Numbered from the stretch's first letter, positions 8,953 to 18,809 are shown. The stretch: 39,643 nt of DNA from Loigolactobacillus iwatensis (GCF_003950295.1 NZ_RHNP01000029.1:1-39643); one strand, 5' to 3'. Notes: generated from the sequence alone by a model not told the origin. Program-made: numbers and translations.

Positions 8953-9144
8953 TTATTTTTGTCCTGCAGTTCGATCATAATGATAGGTAATGTTCCCACC
9001 TCGATGAGCCTCACCCACAATACTTTTACGTCTCGGATAATCCAACCAAGCCGTCCGAAAAGCGTAAAAGTCATCTTTAGAAACTTCAATTAACTTTCTT
9101 TTTCCGGCCTCTAATTCTGTTAATTGTGTTTTATAATCGGTCAT
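8953..9144 (-). CDS. Small hypothetical protein (63 aa)
   Basis: I do not recognise this family. The protein is soluble, charged and rich in K, R, E and D, beginning MTDYKTQLTELEAGKRKL and ending YHYDRTAGQK. A predicted N-terminal helix is followed by aromatic residues (FYAFRTAWLDYPRR). GAGG lies nine bases before the ATG, supporting real translation. It is divergent from clpE and shares a 230-base intergenic region with it; no separate terminator is seen before the ptsH promoter. Its position between ptsH and clpE and the credible ribosome-binding site make a real gene likelier than a chance frame. Confidence 0.6.
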   Translation of the reverse strand: MTDYKTQLTELEAGKRKLIEVSKDDFYAFRTAWLDYPRRKSIVGEAHRGGNITYHYDRTAGQK

Positions 9145-9210
9145 TTTCTTTGCCTCATTTCTTTTCCTATCCTATAATAACAGTGTACACGACATGAGGT
9201 TGAAATAAAA

Positions 9211-9236
9211 TTAGCACTCAAAAATATTTCTGCTAA
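9211..9236. promoter_or_regulatory. Degenerate CIRCE-like inverted repeat
   Basis: TTAGCACTC (9211-9219) matches the left half of the HrcA operator CIRCE exactly. The right half is only TTCTGCTAA (six of nine) with an eight-base gap instead of nine. It lies upstream of the clpE -35. HrcA control is possible but unproven. Confidence 0.25.
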
Positions 9237-9253
9237 ATTTTTGTGTTAATTCC

Positions 9254-9282
9254 TTGCATCTCAAAACATTAATTTGTATAAT
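9254..9282 (+). promoter_or_regulatory. clpE promoter
   Basis: TTGCAT (9254-9259), a 17-base spacer and a perfect TATAAT (9277-9282). The expected start near 9289 falls at the edge of the CtsR operator. Confidence 0.75.
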
Positions 9283-9291
9283 GCATTTGAA

Positions 9292-9308
9292 GGTCAAAGA
9301 TGGTCAAA
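9292..9308 (+). promoter_or_regulatory. CtsR operator
   Basis: GGTCAAA-GAT-GGTCAAA is a perfect match to the CtsR heptad direct repeat (RGTCAAA-NAN-RGTCAAA). It covers the start of transcription, so CtsR binding would block initiation until heat or protein-damage stress. Confidence 0.92.
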
Positions 9309-9374
9309 TTAATCTTTGCCTTTTACCCTATCTATAACGACAATAATTATGTATGAAAGGTTGTGAAATAGTCG

Positions 9375-11612
9375 ATGCTATGTCAAAACTGTCATAAGAA
9401 CGAGGCAACCATCCATTTATATACAAATGTCAATGGCACTCGCCAACAGATCGATCTTTGTCAAAATTGTTACCAACTATTAAAGAAGCAACAAGGTAAC
9501 CCAACTGGTGGTCAACCAATTAATGCGGCTGGCACTGGCGATCCATTTGGCTTTAGTAACTTAGACGACATTTTCCGGGCTATGGGCCAAGGTAGTATGC
9601 CTGAGAATAATGGCCAATCATTTCAACAAGGTCCCCAGACGCAAGCCGGTGGTAACGGCGGTAACAGTCGTGGTGGTAAAAATGGGAATGGTGGCCTACT
9701 TGAACAATTTGGTGTTAACCTCACCAACTTAGCTAAGCAAGGTAAAGTTGACCCAGTCATTGGTCGCGATAAAGAAATTGAACGTGTCATTGAAATTCTA
9801 AATCGTCGAACAAAAAATAACCCAGTCCTCATTGGTGAGGCTGGTGTTGGTAAAACGGCAGTTGTTGAGGGCTTGGCCCAAAAGATTGTGGCCGGACAAG
9901 TACCACAAAAACTCCAAAATAAAGAAATCATTCGCTTAGATGTTGTCTCATTGGTTCAAGGAACCGGTATTCGTGGTCAATTTGAACAACGGATGCAACA
10001 GTTAATGGATGAGGTTCGTAAAAATGAAAATGTCATTCTCTTTATTGATGAAATTCACGAAATTATGGGCGCCGGTAATGCTGAAGGCGGAATGGACGCT
10101 GGCAACGTTTTGAAGCCTGCCCTTGCTCGTGGCGACTTCCAATTAGTTGGTGCGACGACTTCAAATGAATACCGTAAAATTGAAAAAGACGCAGCACTTG
10201 AACGCCGTTTTCAACCAGTTCACGTTGAAGAACCAACTGTAGATGAAACCGTGAAGATTTTAAAGGGATTGCAAAAGAAGTATGAAGATTACCATCACGT
10301 TAAGTATACTGATGAAGCAATCAATGCTGCTGCAACTTTGTCTAATCGTTATATTCAGGATCGTTTCTTACCAGATAAGGCCATTGACCTACTGGATGAA
10401 GCTGGTTCTAAAAAGAACTTAACGATTAATACGGTTGATCCAAAAGTTATTAAAGAAAAGATGCAACAGGCCGAAAATCAAAAACAGCAGGCCTTAAAAC
10501 AAGAAGATTACGAAAAAGCTGCTTACTATCGTGATCAGGTCAAAAAATTGACTAAAATGCAGGCTAGCGATACTGCTAGTGAGGATACACCATCCATTGG
10601 TGAAAGTGACATGGAACAAATTGTCGAAGAAAAGACAAATATTCCTGTCGGTGAATTACATTCAAAAGAACAGAAACAATTAAGAACGTTAGCTAGTGAC
10701 CTTGACAAACATGTAATTGGTCAAACTGAAGCAGTTAACAAGGTTGCGCGGGCAATTCGCCGGAATCGAATCGGCTTTAATAAATCTGGTCGCCCAATTG
10801 GTTCCTTCTTGTTTGTTGGTCCTACTGGTATTGGTAAGACCGAGCTAGCTAAGCAATTGGCGCAAGAATTATTTGGTTCAGAGGACTCCATGATTCGTTT
10901 TGATATGAGTGAATATATGGAGAAACATTCGGTTTCTAAGTTAATCGGTTCACCGCCTGGCTACGTTGGTTACGAGGAAGCTGGTCAATTAACTGAAAAA
11001 GTTCGTCGTAATCCCTATAGCTTAATTCTACTTGATGAAATTGAAAAAGCGCATCCTGATGTGATGCACATGTTCTTACAAATTCTTGACGACGGTCGTT
11101 TAACTGATGCACAAGGTCGAACCGTCAGTTTCAAGGATACGATTATCATCATGACCTCTAACGCGGGTCAAGGTGATGCTGAAGCCAATGTTGGTTTTGG
11201 TGCAGCAGCTGCTGGTCAAACACATTCAATTATTGATCAGCTTTCTAATTACTTTAAACCTGAATTTTTAAACCGTTTTGACGATATTGTTGAATTTAAC
11301 TCCTTAACGAAGAAAGATTTGTTGAAGATCGTTGATTTGATGTTGACCGACGTTAATCAAATGACCGCCGATCAAGGTTTAACTATCCACGTTACTGAGG
11401 CTGCCAAAGAAAAGCTCGTTGATCTTGGTTACAATCCTGCCATGGGTGCACGACCGTTACGCCGTGTTATTCAAGAACAAATTGAAGACCAAGTTGCTGA
11501 TTATTATTTGGACCACGCTGATGAAAAAGAATTAGAGGCTCATCTCTTAAAGGATAAGATTGTGATTGACTCACAGAAACAGGCAATTCAACCCGCAACG
11601 GATAAGGCTTAA
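9375..11612 (+). CDS. clpE: ATP-dependent Clp protease ATP-binding subunit ClpE
   Basis: HSP100 unfoldase that feeds damaged proteins to ClpP. The 745 residues show an N-terminal zinc finger (C3, C6, C29, C32) and a glycine/glutamine-rich linker (about 40-107). The first AAA+ domain has Walker A GEAGVGKT at 154-161 and Walker B ILFIDE at 221-226. A UVR-type coiled segment lies near 362-395, and the second AAA+ domain has Walker A GPTGIGKT at 482-489. The zinc finger and UVR segment distinguish ClpE from ClpC and ClpB. The only visible Shine-Dalgarno (GAAAGG) ends 14 bases before the ATG, which is unusually far, but no other start fits. Regulated by the CtsR box above; followed by a strong terminator. 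Confidence 0.97.
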   Translation: MLCQNCHKNEATIHLYTNVNGTRQQIDLCQNCYQLLKKQQGNPTGGQPINAAGTGDPFGFSNLDDIFRAMGQGSMPENNGQSFQQGPQTQAGGNGGNSRGGKNGNGGLLEQFGVNLTNLAKQGKVDPVIGRDKEIERVIEILNRRTKNNPVLIGEAGVGKTAVVEGLAQKIVAGQVPQKLQNKEIIRLDVVSLVQGTGIRGQFEQRMQQLMDEVRKNENVILFIDEIHEIMGAGNAEGGMDAGNVLKPALARGDFQLVGATTSNEYRKIEKDAALERRFQPVHVEEPTVDETVKILKGLQKKYEDYHHVKYTDEAINAAATLSNRYIQDRFLPDKAIDLLDEAGSKKNLTINTVDPKVIKEKMQQAENQKQQALKQEDYEKAAYYRDQVKKLTKMQASDTASEDTPSIGESDMEQIVEEKTNIPVGELHSKEQKQLRTLASDLDKHVIGQTEAVNKVARAIRRNRIGFNKSGRPIGSFLFVGPTGIGKTELAKQLAQELFGSEDSMIRFDMSEYMEKHSVSKLIGSPPGYVGYEEAGQLTEKVRRNPYSLILLDEIEKAHPDVMHMFLQILDDGRLTDAQGRTVSFKDTIIIMTSNAGQGDAEANVGFGAAAAGQTHSIIDQLSNYFKPEFLNRFDDIVEFNSLTKKDLLKIVDLMLTDVNQMTADQGLTIHVTEAAKEKLVDLGYNPAMGARPLRRVIQEQIEDQVADYYLDHADEKELEAHLLKDKIVIDSQKQAIQPATDKA

Positions 11613-11623
11613 ACAATGATTTA

Positions 11624-11673
11624 AAAAGCTTCCAAGCAACCAGTAAATTAACTGGCCGCTTGGAAGCTTTTTA
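11624..11673 (+). terminator. Terminator of clpE
   Basis: Long stem AAAAGCTTCCAAGC / GCTTGGAAGCTTTT followed by T's, beginning twelve bases after the stop. The loop contains a second small inverted repeat (CCAGT / ACTGG). Confidence 0.92.
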
Positions 11674-11759
11674 TTTTACCACCTCTGCAATATGGCGTAC
11701 CACCATTTCTATCGGGCTTGTTTGAAAGCATAATAATTCTCTTTTAGCAAGTAATTCTT

Positions 11760-11765
11760 TATAAT
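11760..11765 (+). promoter_or_regulatory. -10 element of the DUF1827 gene
   Basis: Perfect TATAAT about 35 bases before the start codon. The corresponding -35 region (TTCTCT at a 17-base spacer) is poor. Confidence 0.4.
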
Positions 11766-11800
11766 ATTAAGAAAGAACCAGTCTAAGGAGGCACACTAAT

Positions 11801-12094
11801 ATGAAATTAATTGATGTTACGAATAGTTATGTTGACGTGGTGACCAATCAACTGAATAGTACTGATGCCCATCACGTTCGCGTTTATTCACTAGGTAATA
11901 CGACAGTCATTTTTACTAAGGCAACCAATCACGACGAAATTTTATTAACTAATCGATCACGCAACATTCAAGAAAGCGAAATCGATTTTGTGTTAGATCA
12001 GTTGGTTCACCTGACCCAGGCCGAAGTCAAGCCAATCATTTCAGATAAATTAGCCGAAATTTCAATTACTCACAACAATAAAGTTAATAGCTAA
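11801..12094 (+). CDS. DUF1827 family protein
   Basis: A 97-residue soluble protein beginning MKLIDVTNSYVDVVTNQLNS with a VRVYSLGNTTVIFTKA strand pair. This is the signature of DUF1827, a family seen in lactobacilli, streptococci and enterococci, often near clpE. No function is known. AAGGAGG lies just before the ATG. It has its own -10 and terminator although it follows clpE in the same direction. Association with clpE may be positional only. Confidence 0.85.
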   Translation: MKLIDVTNSYVDVVTNQLNSTDAHHVRVYSLGNTTVIFTKATNHDEILLTNRSRNIQESEIDFVLDQLVHLTQAEVKPIISDKLAEISITHNNKVNS

Positions 12095-12106
12095 CTTGAC
12101 TTACCA

Positions 12107-12157
12107 AAAGTTAAGTCGCCTGTAAATTTATAACTAGCTAAGGCGGCCTAACTTTTT
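12107..12157 (+). terminator. Terminator of the DUF1827 gene
   Basis: Arms AAAAGTTA-GTCGCCT and AGGCGGC-TAACTTTT with a run of six T's, starting twelve bases after the stop. Confidence 0.85.
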
Positions 12158-12225
12158 TACGTGTGATTTTTCACGCTCATTTGTAGCCAAGCAGACACAA
12201 AAGCAGAAATTAACGTATTCAATTT

Positions 12226-12254
12226 TTTACACAGTTAGAAAAGACTGCTAAACT
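12226..12254 (+). promoter_or_regulatory. Promoter of the MucBP-like gene
   Basis: TTTACA (12226-12231), a 17-base spacer and TAAACT (12249-12254), 50 bases before the start codon. Confidence 0.5.
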
Positions 12255-12304
12255 AAAAATAAAGCGGTTTAACAAACAATCACCGACAAGGGGGAAATTT
12301 TAAG

Positions 12305-13411
12305 ATGAGAAAATTTTTACGTCTCATTCGGCGTTTACTCAATCCTAAAAAAGTGGCCGTCCCCACTTCAATTGAAGTTTCCACACCAGAACTTCCCGCA
12401 GTTGAGCCACGTAGCACTGCATCATTGGCTTATTTGTCACCAACGCGGGTACTTATTCCGGTGGTCCAATCTGCCCTTGTCGTTGTCTTTTACCTAACCG
12501 AGACGGGTGAACAACTCGCTAAACCATTAATTCTTAGTGGCTATTTAAACCAGGCCTTTAAAGTTGATTTCCCAGAATTTAATAATTATTACTTGACCAC
12601 AATTACAAATTATCACAGTTATTTTGTCTACCCACGCACGAGTATTCAATTAACCTACGCCCAACAAGTTGCGGCCCCAGTGATTGTCTTTCACTTTAAT
12701 CAAGAACACCAGCTTTTACATCATGAATACTTGGTTGGTACATTAGGTGCTACTTACCAAACGCACCACCTCCGCTTAAAACAGTACCGTGCTGTTCGCG
12801 CGACAAGTAATCGCCAGGGCCGTTTTAGTGGCAAAACCCAGATTGTAAATTACTTTTATCAAACTTCTGCTATCGTTTGGTCAACGCGCTACTTAGATAG
12901 TTACGTTAACCTGCGCGCTCAAGTTCAAGCATTTCGCTTTCCTGGTCAATCACCTTTGCGGTATAGCCTACCAAAGCAATCAATCTGGCGGATATTTCGT
13001 AAGGTCAAAATCCTTGATGGCAGTCTTTGGTATGACCTTGGCGGCCAGTGGATTTCCGTTGCTCACGCGCAACGGCTTAAGCAATCCCCATTTATTCGCC
13101 AACAACCAAGGCAATTAACGCCGCCACTGTTTAGACAAACCGCAATTATTCCAGGAACACGCCGAGCCGCCATCTCGTTTGCTAGCGGTCAAGCCGTTAC
13201 AACCTGGTCAAAGCCCTATGGTGACCCACTGCATCGTCTTCGTCACGGTGAGATCGTTAATATTATCAAGGGAACGATTTTAAATAATAATAGTGTTTGG
13301 TACGAGTTAGAGGATGCTTCATGGCTTGAAGAACATTACTTACACTTATTACCCCCAATTAATTTATTTAACCAGCCAATTCAACGCTTACAACTTTCTG
13401 AACAGGCTTAA
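12305..13411 (+). CDS. MucBP-like / SH3-like repeat protein without export signal
   Basis: 368 residues. Two tandem segments (about 58-119 and 125-187) follow the MucBP beta-fold pattern: a VVVFYLTETGEQL-type start, a glycine turn and a closing LTYA or NYFY strand. Two SH3/GW-like segments follow (about 190-256 and 285-347), with WYDLGGQWI and WYELEDASWL cores. Such domains normally sit on secreted or wall-bound proteins. Here the N-terminus (MRKFLRLIRRLLNPKKVAVP) is basic and lacks a hydrophobic core, and there is no LPxTG. It is either cytosolic, exported by another route, or attached through its amphipathic N-terminus. A GGGGG site sits before the ATG. Domain calls are by pattern only. Confidence 0.7.
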   Translation: MRKFLRLIRRLLNPKKVAVPTSIEVSTPELPAVEPRSTASLAYLSPTRVLIPVVQSALVVVFYLTETGEQLAKPLILSGYLNQAFKVDFPEFNNYYLTTITNYHSYFVYPRTSIQLTYAQQVAAPVIVFHFNQEHQLLHHEYLVGTLGATYQTHHLRLKQYRAVRATSNRQGRFSGKTQIVNYFYQTSAIVWSTRYLDSYVNLRAQVQAFRFPGQSPLRYSLPKQSIWRIFRKVKILDGSLWYDLGGQWISVAHAQRLKQSPFIRQQPRQLTPPLFRQTAIIPGTRRAAISFASGQAVTTWSKPYGDPLHRLRHGEIVNIIKGTILNNNSVWYELEDASWLEEHYLHLLPPINLFNQPIQRLQLSEQA

Positions 13412-13423
13412 TAATTAAGATAC

Positions 13424-13521
13424 AAAAAATGGGTCAAAGAGTAGTTTAAAGGGTTATTTCACTTTAACAATTAATTTGCTAAGTGGTAATCCTTTTTTCT
13501 TACTTTTTGACTCATTTTTTT
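13424..13521. terminator. Long bidirectional terminator between convergent genes
   Basis: Outer arms AAAAAATGGGTCAAA / TTTTTGACTCATTTTTT, with an inner arm pair (GGTTA-CACTT / AAGTGGTAATCC). A-runs and T-runs on both sides suit termination of the MucBP-like gene (+) and prfC (-). Confidence 0.75.
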
Positions 13522-13551
13522 GCACTAAAACCGTGCTGTCCTAACGGCTTG

Positions 13552-15165
13552 CTAATGCTTTTTACTGGCAGAAACCATATTTGTTGATAACTTCTCAGTT
13601 AACTTAATGTCCGGATACTTCTGCTTAAACCAACGCTCCGCAAATTCATTCTCAAATAAGAATAGCGGCGCATCATTTTGATCACGAACTAATAAGTTCC
13701 GTGAAGAGGACATCTTTTCGTCTAATTGCTCAGGATCAATCCAGCGGGCAATCTTTTCGCCCATTGGCTCCATGATCACGTCAGAATTATATTCGTTTTT
13801 CATCCGGAATTGGAAAACCTCAAACTGTAATTGGCCAACTGCTCCAAGAACGTAATCATTAGTTAAATAGGTTCGGTACAATTGAATGGCACCCTCTTGC
13901 ACTAACTGATTCATGCCCTTGTGAAATGATTTTTGTTTCATCACATTTTTTGCATTTACTTTTACAAATAATTCAGGCGTAAACTGCGGTAATTTTTCAA
14001 ATTTAATGTGCTTTTTGCCGGTATAGATTGTATCGCCAATTTGAAAATTACCTGTATCATAAAGACCAACAATGTCACCAGCTACAGCCGACTCAACTGC
14101 TTCCCTAGTATTAGCCATAAACTCAGTTGAATTGGACAAACGTAATTTACGCTGGGTTCGCTCTAGCGTAACGTCCATCCCCCGCACAAATTCACCTGAA
14201 CAAACTCGAATAAAGGCAATTCGATCACGGTGATTAGGGTTCATGTTAGCCTGAATCTTAAAAACAAAGCCAGAAAACTCACTTGCTACTGGTTCAATGA
14301 GGTCGTCATCCTGCGTTTTATGTGCGGCCGGTGCAGGTGCGTACTCTAAGTAATTTTCCAAGAAAGTTTTAACTCCAAAATTAGTTAAGGCAGACCCAAA
14401 GAATACTGGCGTCTGTTCCCCCTTGGCAATTTTGGCCGCATCAAATTGATTACCCGCCTCTAATAGTAACTGCGTGTTTTCTAATGCCTGCTGGTAAATT
14501 GATTCCTTTTTCAAGGGGTGATCACCAATAATTTCACCAGTTTCTTTATCCAACGGTAAATATTGGCGACCATCTGCATCGGGATGATACAGAGCTACTC
14601 GCTGATTATATATATCATAAAGGCCACGTAGATCCCGGCCCATTCCAATTGGCCAGTTCATTGGGTACGCTTCAATATTTAATAATTCCTCTAATTCGGC
14701 AATTAAATCTAGCGGTTCCCGAGCATCACGATCCATTTTATTCATAAACGTAAAGATCGGAATTCCTCGCATCCGACAAACCTGAAAAAGCTTTTTGGTT
14801 TGTGGTTCAATCCCCTTAGCTGCATCAATAACCATGACTGCCGAATCAACGGCCATCAAAGTTCGGTAAGTATCCTCAGAAAAATCCTCATGACCTGGTG
14901 TATCCAAAATATTAATTCGCTTACCTTGGTAATCAAACTGCATTACGGAGCTAGTTACAGAGATCCCCCGTTGCTGCTCAATTGCCATCCAATCGGATTT
15001 AGCAAATTGACCGGATTTTTTCCCCTTAACAGTACCGGCAGAACGAATAACGCCACCAAATAGCAGCAATTGCTCTGTAATTGTCGTTTTACCAGCATCA
15101 GGATGTGAGATGATAGCAAATGTCCGCCGTTTACTCACTGCTTGCTCTAATTCTTTATTTTGCAT
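13552..15165 (-). CDS. prfC: Peptide chain release factor 3
   Basis: GTPase that recycles release factors 1 and 2 from the ribosome after termination. The 537 residues carry a P-loop SHPDAGKTT near 20-28, the G3 motif DTPGHEDF and the G4 motif NKMD. The RF3-specific regions follow, including [13 protein letters not shown] near the C-terminus. Length and motifs are those of RF3 rather than EF-G. An AGGAAGG site lies before the ATG. It is 71 bases downstream of the CNNM/CBS gene in the same direction and may be co-transcribed with it. Confidence 0.96.
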   Translation of the reverse strand: MQNKELEQAVSKRRTFAIISHPDAGKTTITEQLLLFGGVIRSAGTVKGKKSGQFAKSDWMAIEQQRGISVTSSVMQFDYQGKRINILDTPGHEDFSEDTYRTLMAVDSAVMVIDAAKGIEPQTKKLFQVCRMRGIPIFTFMNKMDRDAREPLDLIAELEELLNIEAYPMNWPIGMGRDLRGLYDIYNQRVALYHPDADGRQYLPLDKETGEIIGDHPLKKESIYQQALENTQLLLEAGNQFDAAKIAKGEQTPVFFGSALTNFGVKTFLENYLEYAPAPAAHKTQDDDLIEPVASEFSGFVFKIQANMNPNHRDRIAFIRVCSGEFVRGMDVTLERTQRKLRLSNSTEFMANTREAVESAVAGDIVGLYDTGNFQIGDTIYTGKKHIKFEKLPQFTPELFVKVNAKNVMKQKSFHKGMNQLVQEGAIQLYRTYLTNDYVLGAVGQLQFEVFQFRMKNEYNSDVIMEPMGEKIARWIDPEQLDEKMSSSRNLLVRDQNDAPLFLFENEFAERWFKQKYPDIKLTEKLSTNMVSASKKH

Positions 15166-15236
15166 AACTTAGTTCCTTCCTAAAAGGTAGCTTAACTAGG
15201 TTCTAAAACTATTTTTAGCACAGTCTAATCAGTTAC

Positions 15237-16541
15237 TTAGTCATTCTCATCGGCCGACGATGCCGTTACAGCAGCCGGCAACTCGACCCTAATATCCAAT
15301 AATCGCGAACCATCCATTTCACCCGTTGTCAACTTAATGTTGTTAGGCAAAGTCATGGTTAGCTGCTGGCCTTCTTCTGGAATCGTTCCTAAACCAGTCA
15401 ATACGTAGCCTGCAATTGTATCAACATCTGGATTATCTAGGTCAGTTGTAAAGAGATCATTAAAGTCATCCAAGGGCATACTTCCCTTAACGGTGTAGTG
15501 ACGTTCATCTATCTGGCGATAAGGAACCTCGGCCTCATCGGTCTCGTCATCGATTTCACCAACAATTTCTTCTAGTAAATCTTCAATGGTTACTAAACCA
15601 ACTAAACCGCCGTATTCATCAAGTAGGATTCCCATTTGATTTTGGCTTTTTTTCATTTCATATAATAAATCGTCAATCATTATTGTTTCCGGAACGTAAA
15701 GTGCTTCTTGCATAACCTCTGTAAGTTGAACATTTTCAAAACCAATTTCATGCGCACGTTGCATAATATTTTTAATGTGGACAATTCCAACAACCTTATC
15801 CTTATCCCCCTTGTACACTGGGATTCGAGAATAATTCTGATTTAAAATTGCTGTAATGTTCTGTTGGTTAGTATCATCTATGTTAATCATAAAGGCATCT
15901 GTCCGCGGTACCATAACCTCACGGGCCATTTTACGCCGCATTTCAATAATTCCTTCAAACATTTCAAATTCATCAGATTCAATGACGCCGCTTTTTTGGC
16001 CACTTTCAATCATATCAACCATATCTTCGCGGGTTAATTCCGGGCGTTCAACGCTAGCACCAGATGGTCCTAACTTCGCCAACAACCATAATAATGGCCT
16101 AAACAACTGCGTTAATAAATTAACGAAACTCGCTGCCATCAAGGCCAATGATTGAGCTCTAGCTTGACCAAATTTACGCGGTAAAACACTAGTAAAACTG
16201 AATAAAATAATACTCATAAATACCGCAATCAAAAAGCCTAACAGCGTCTCATTAGTAAAATCAGGCCAAAGTCGGACACCGACTAATAAGCCTAATACAC
16301 CAATAGAAATATCAATAAAGACGATCAACAGCTCTAAGGTTGCACTAACCGCAGTTACTTGATTAACTACTTTTAGCAAGCGCTTAGCCTTTCGTTTACC
16401 CGCATCAACTAAACGCTGTGCTTGGGCCTTTGATATCGTATTTATTGCAATCATTACCGCAGTTAAAAAGCCACGTAAACCAATCAAAACAAGTGCTAAA
16501 ACCAATTGCACCCATATATGACTGCCAGGGTCAGAACTCAT
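15237..16541 (-). CDS. CNNM/HlyC-CorC family protein with CBS domains
   Basis: Membrane protein of about 434 residues. The N-terminal DUF21/CNNM transmembrane part (to about residue 180) is followed by two CBS domains (the TDAFMINIDD and VGIVHIKNI region, then LLDEYGGLVGLVTIEDLLEEIVGEI). A C-terminal CorC_HlyC domain comes last. Relatives are linked to magnesium or cobalt export or Mg resistance; the older name hemolysin is not a safe function. The frame extends seven codons upstream to a TTG. I place the start at the ATG at 16541, eleven bases behind GGAG, but a GTG five bases behind it is also possible. DEAD/DEEG acidic residues close the protein. Confidence 0.88.
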   Translation of the reverse strand: MSSDPGSHIWVQLVLALVLIGLRGFLTAVMIAINTISKAQAQRLVDAGKRKAKRLLKVVNQVTAVSATLELLIVFIDISIGVLGLLVGVRLWPDFTNETLLGFLIAVFMSIILFSFTSVLPRKFGQARAQSLALMAASFVNLLTQLFRPLLWLLAKLGPSGASVERPELTREDMVDMIESGQKSGVIESDEFEMFEGIIEMRRKMAREVMVPRTDAFMINIDDTNQQNITAILNQNYSRIPVYKGDKDKVVGIVHIKNIMQRAHEIGFENVQLTEVMQEALYVPETIMIDDLLYEMKKSQNQMGILLDEYGGLVGLVTIEDLLEEIVGEIDDETDEAEVPYRQIDERHYTVKGSMPLDDFNDLFTTDLDNPDVDTIAGYVLTGLGTIPEEGQQLTMTLPNNIKLTTGEMDGSRLLDIRVELPAAVTASSADEND

Positions 16542-16594
16542 CGCCACATCCACTCCGTTCAAATTTTATTAATCGATTGTCTTAAAATACTATC

Positions 16595-16840
16595 AGATGC
16601 TACTTCGCAATTACGGTTAGTTATTTACAAAAAACGCAAATAACGCATGCTACTACGAATATTACCTATTCCCGTGACAAAAACCAAGGGACACGGTTAT
16701 AAAACCCATAACTGTGTTTTCCCAACTAAATTCGTCTCGCTCACCGCAAGAACTAGCAAGGCAAAGAACGCTAAGTTGAAACATGGCAGCCGCAGAAATC
16801 CGTTTTTTCAAACACGTTTCCACCAAATTAGTCAGAAAAA
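16595..16840. repeat. Large intergenic repeat, copy B0
   Basis: Non-coding repeat of about 245 bases between the CNNM/CBS and AI-2E genes, and the explanation of most of this 450-base gap. The right end has GTTTTTTCAAACACGTTTCC and then ACCAAATTAGTCAG. The left inverted end is eroded. Internally it aligns with copy B2 (33351-33635): TTACGGTTAGTTATTTACAA, then GGTTATAAAACCCATAACTGTG. The latter forms a hairpin. Short reading frames inside it are not conserved between copies. Confidence 0.75.
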
Positions 16841-17016
16841 CACAATCTAGTTTGATCAACATCACTATCAAAACCAGTAATAATCATTGTGTACTAGTAG
16901 TTAGCCAACAATTGTAGCTCTAAGCCAATTTTTTGCAGCATCCACACAAAAATCGTTTCAAGACATTTCTAAAAGTCACTGTCAAATACTAACATTAAAT
17001 ACCGTTCTTTTCAATT

Positions 17017-18162
17017 TCATTCGTTTGGACTATCCGATTTTTGGGTTTCAGTTTCGGGTAATTCCTTTTCACGTGTACGTAGTTGGTAAATGTCCCAAAA
17101 ATACTTAACAACCGTCTTAACGATTGCGTAAAAGGGAATTGCTAAAATCATTCCGAGTATTCCGGAAATATTACCGGCCACCAATAACAAAATAATGATC
17201 GTCAAAGGATGAATTGATAGCGTTCGGCCGATAACGTTGGGATAAATAAAGTTCCCATCCACCTGTTGAACAACCACAACAACGATGATCACCAATATAA
17301 TCTGCATTGGTGACACAGTTAGGGCCACAATCAAAGCCGGCGCAATCCCAATATACGGTCCAACGTAGGGAATAATATTGCAAATACCGGCAATAAAACC
17401 CAGTAAAAAGGCGTAAGGCATACCGATCAACAAATAACCTAAAAAGGTGAAAACACCAACAAAAGTACACTCAATAAGTTGGCCACCAATATAGGTTGAG
17501 ATTGTTTCGCCCATTTTTGAAAGTAAATCAGTTGTCTCGGCTTTATAGCGGTTGGGCATTAATTTTTGAATACTGGGAATTAACCGGTGACCATCTTTCA
17601 GCATATAAAACAACATCACCGGAATAGTGATGGCTGTAACCGCAACGCTTGTCACGGTGCCAACTACGGAACCAAGGCTAGAAGTGACCGAACTCATGAC
17701 AGACTGCAAGATATCACTAAAGGATAAATTCAGTTGATTGATGTATTTTTCAGCATTAACATTCTGTAGCCACGGGCTTTTCAGCCATTCACGGGCGGTT
17801 TTTTCCATGGCCGACGCAAAGTCCGGCAAACTAACAACTAATTGCGCAATTTGCTTAACTAGATTTGGAATAACGGTCATCACAATCAGTGCCAAACCAC
17901 CAAAGAAAATTAGGAAAACAATTAAAATTGCCCAATTTCGGGAAATCTTCAAATGACCCAATAATTTAATTAGGGGATTAAATAGATAAAACAAAAATCC
18001 CGCAATTAGAATAGGAATAAACAGGGTTGAAACAAAAGTTCCAATTGGTGAAAAAACAAAACTAATTTTCGTACAAACAAAAATTAAGCTTGCGACAATT
18101 AACAGTTCTAGTGACCAAAACATTAATCGTGACTTTCGTAGCCATTCAAACATCCACATCAT
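17017..18162 (-). CDS. AI-2E family (PerM-type) membrane permease
   Basis: 381-residue polytopic membrane protein of the PF01594 family. It has an N-terminal pair of hydrophobic segments, a long amphipathic stretch (about 105-150) and then five C-terminal segments, including LLGFIAGICNIIPYVGPYIG, the family signature. Members export small molecules or act as ion antiporters; autoinducer-2 export holds for few, so the substrate is unknown. AAAGGA precedes three clustered ATG codons; the second or third may be the real start, which would shorten it by one or three residues. No clear terminator is visible downstream. Confidence 0.9.
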   Translation of the reverse strand: MMWMFEWLRKSRLMFWSLELLIVASLIFVCTKISFVFSPIGTFVSTLFIPILIAGFLFYLFNPLIKLLGHLKISRNWAILIVFLIFFGGLALIVMTVIPNLVKQIAQLVVSLPDFASAMEKTAREWLKSPWLQNVNAEKYINQLNLSFSDILQSVMSSVTSSLGSVVGTVTSVAVTAITIPVMLFYMLKDGHRLIPSIQKLMPNRYKAETTDLLSKMGETISTYIGGQLIECTFVGVFTFLGYLLIGMPYAFLLGFIAGICNIIPYVGPYIGIAPALIVALTVSPMQIILVIIVVVVVQQVDGNFIYPNVIGRTLSIHPLTIIILLLVAGNISGILGMILAIPFYAIVKTVVKYFWDIYQLRTREKELPETETQKSDSPNE

Positions 18163-18199
18163 TTCCTTTCACACTGGCCAGTTTACACCGTGCGCGTTA

Positions 18200-18208
18200 T
18201 GTTATAAT
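18200..18208 (+). promoter_or_regulatory. Extended -10 promoter of the GNAT gene
   Basis: TGT-TATAAT, 70 bases before the start codon. A TTTACA is present at a short 15-base spacing (18182-18187). Confidence 0.5.
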
Positions 18209-18279
18209 TATTTTACCAAATTTAAGAAAACTATTTCATTTAGTCGCTTAGTTCTAAATCTTACAAAGAAGGTTGATCC

Positions 18280-18711
18280 ATGAAAATTCAACATACTACT
18301 GACACGACGAGCCGGCTTTATCAAGACGCCTTAAGTATTCGGAAACGTGTTTTCGTCCACGAACAGAATGTAAGTCTTGCCCTTGAAATTGATGAAAATG
18401 AAACTAAAACCATTCACTTTGTTGGTTACGTCAATGACCAGCCTGTGACCACCGCTCGGTTACTCCCTGAAAAAAAAGCCTTTCACGTCCAACGGGTGGC
18501 GACTCTCAAAATAGCACGTGGCCACCATTATGGGCAACAATTATTCACTGCCTTAGAAAACTACGCCGTGGCGCACAATAAACCGGCATTAATCCTTGGT
18601 GGCCAAGATCAGGCACTAGGCTTTTACGAAAAACTCGGCTTTCATAAAACAGAGCGGCCAGGCTTTCTAGACGCCGGCATCCCCCACCACGAAATGTATA
18701 AGCAGTTATAG
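18280..18711 (+). CDS. GNAT family N-acetyltransferase
   Basis: 143-residue acetyl-CoA-dependent acyltransferase. The N-terminal part IRKRVFVHEQNV resembles the ElaA/YjcF branch. The acetyl-CoA loop is HVQRVATLKIARGHHYGQQL (about 69-88), and the C-terminal motif is GFYEKLGFHKT. The substrate cannot be told. A GAAGG site lies seven bases before the ATG. It is a single-gene unit with its own promoter, convergent with the DUF402 gene. Confidence 0.88.
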   Translation: MKIQHTTDTTSRLYQDALSIRKRVFVHEQNVSLALEIDENETKTIHFVGYVNDQPVTTARLLPEKKAFHVQRVATLKIARGHHYGQQLFTALENYAVAHNKPALILGGQDQALGFYEKLGFHKTERPGFLDAGIPHHEMYKQL

Positions 18712-18809
18712 GTTAGCGTAAGTCACTCCAGCTTGTAATTCAATTACGACCTACCACTCACCAAATGTCTAAATAAAGTACACTTAGAGCAAGTTTGATA
18801 ATTATTTTA

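Noticed and set aside
9623-9931. 102-codon frame on the minus strand
   Set aside because: Antisense to the ClpE glycine-rich linker and first ATPase domain; proline-rich composition is an artefact of the complementary strand.
16647-16871. Short open frames on both strands between the CNNM/CBS and AI-2E genes
   Set aside because: They lie inside repeat copy B0, are not conserved in the matching copies B2 or C2, and lack ribosome-binding sites.
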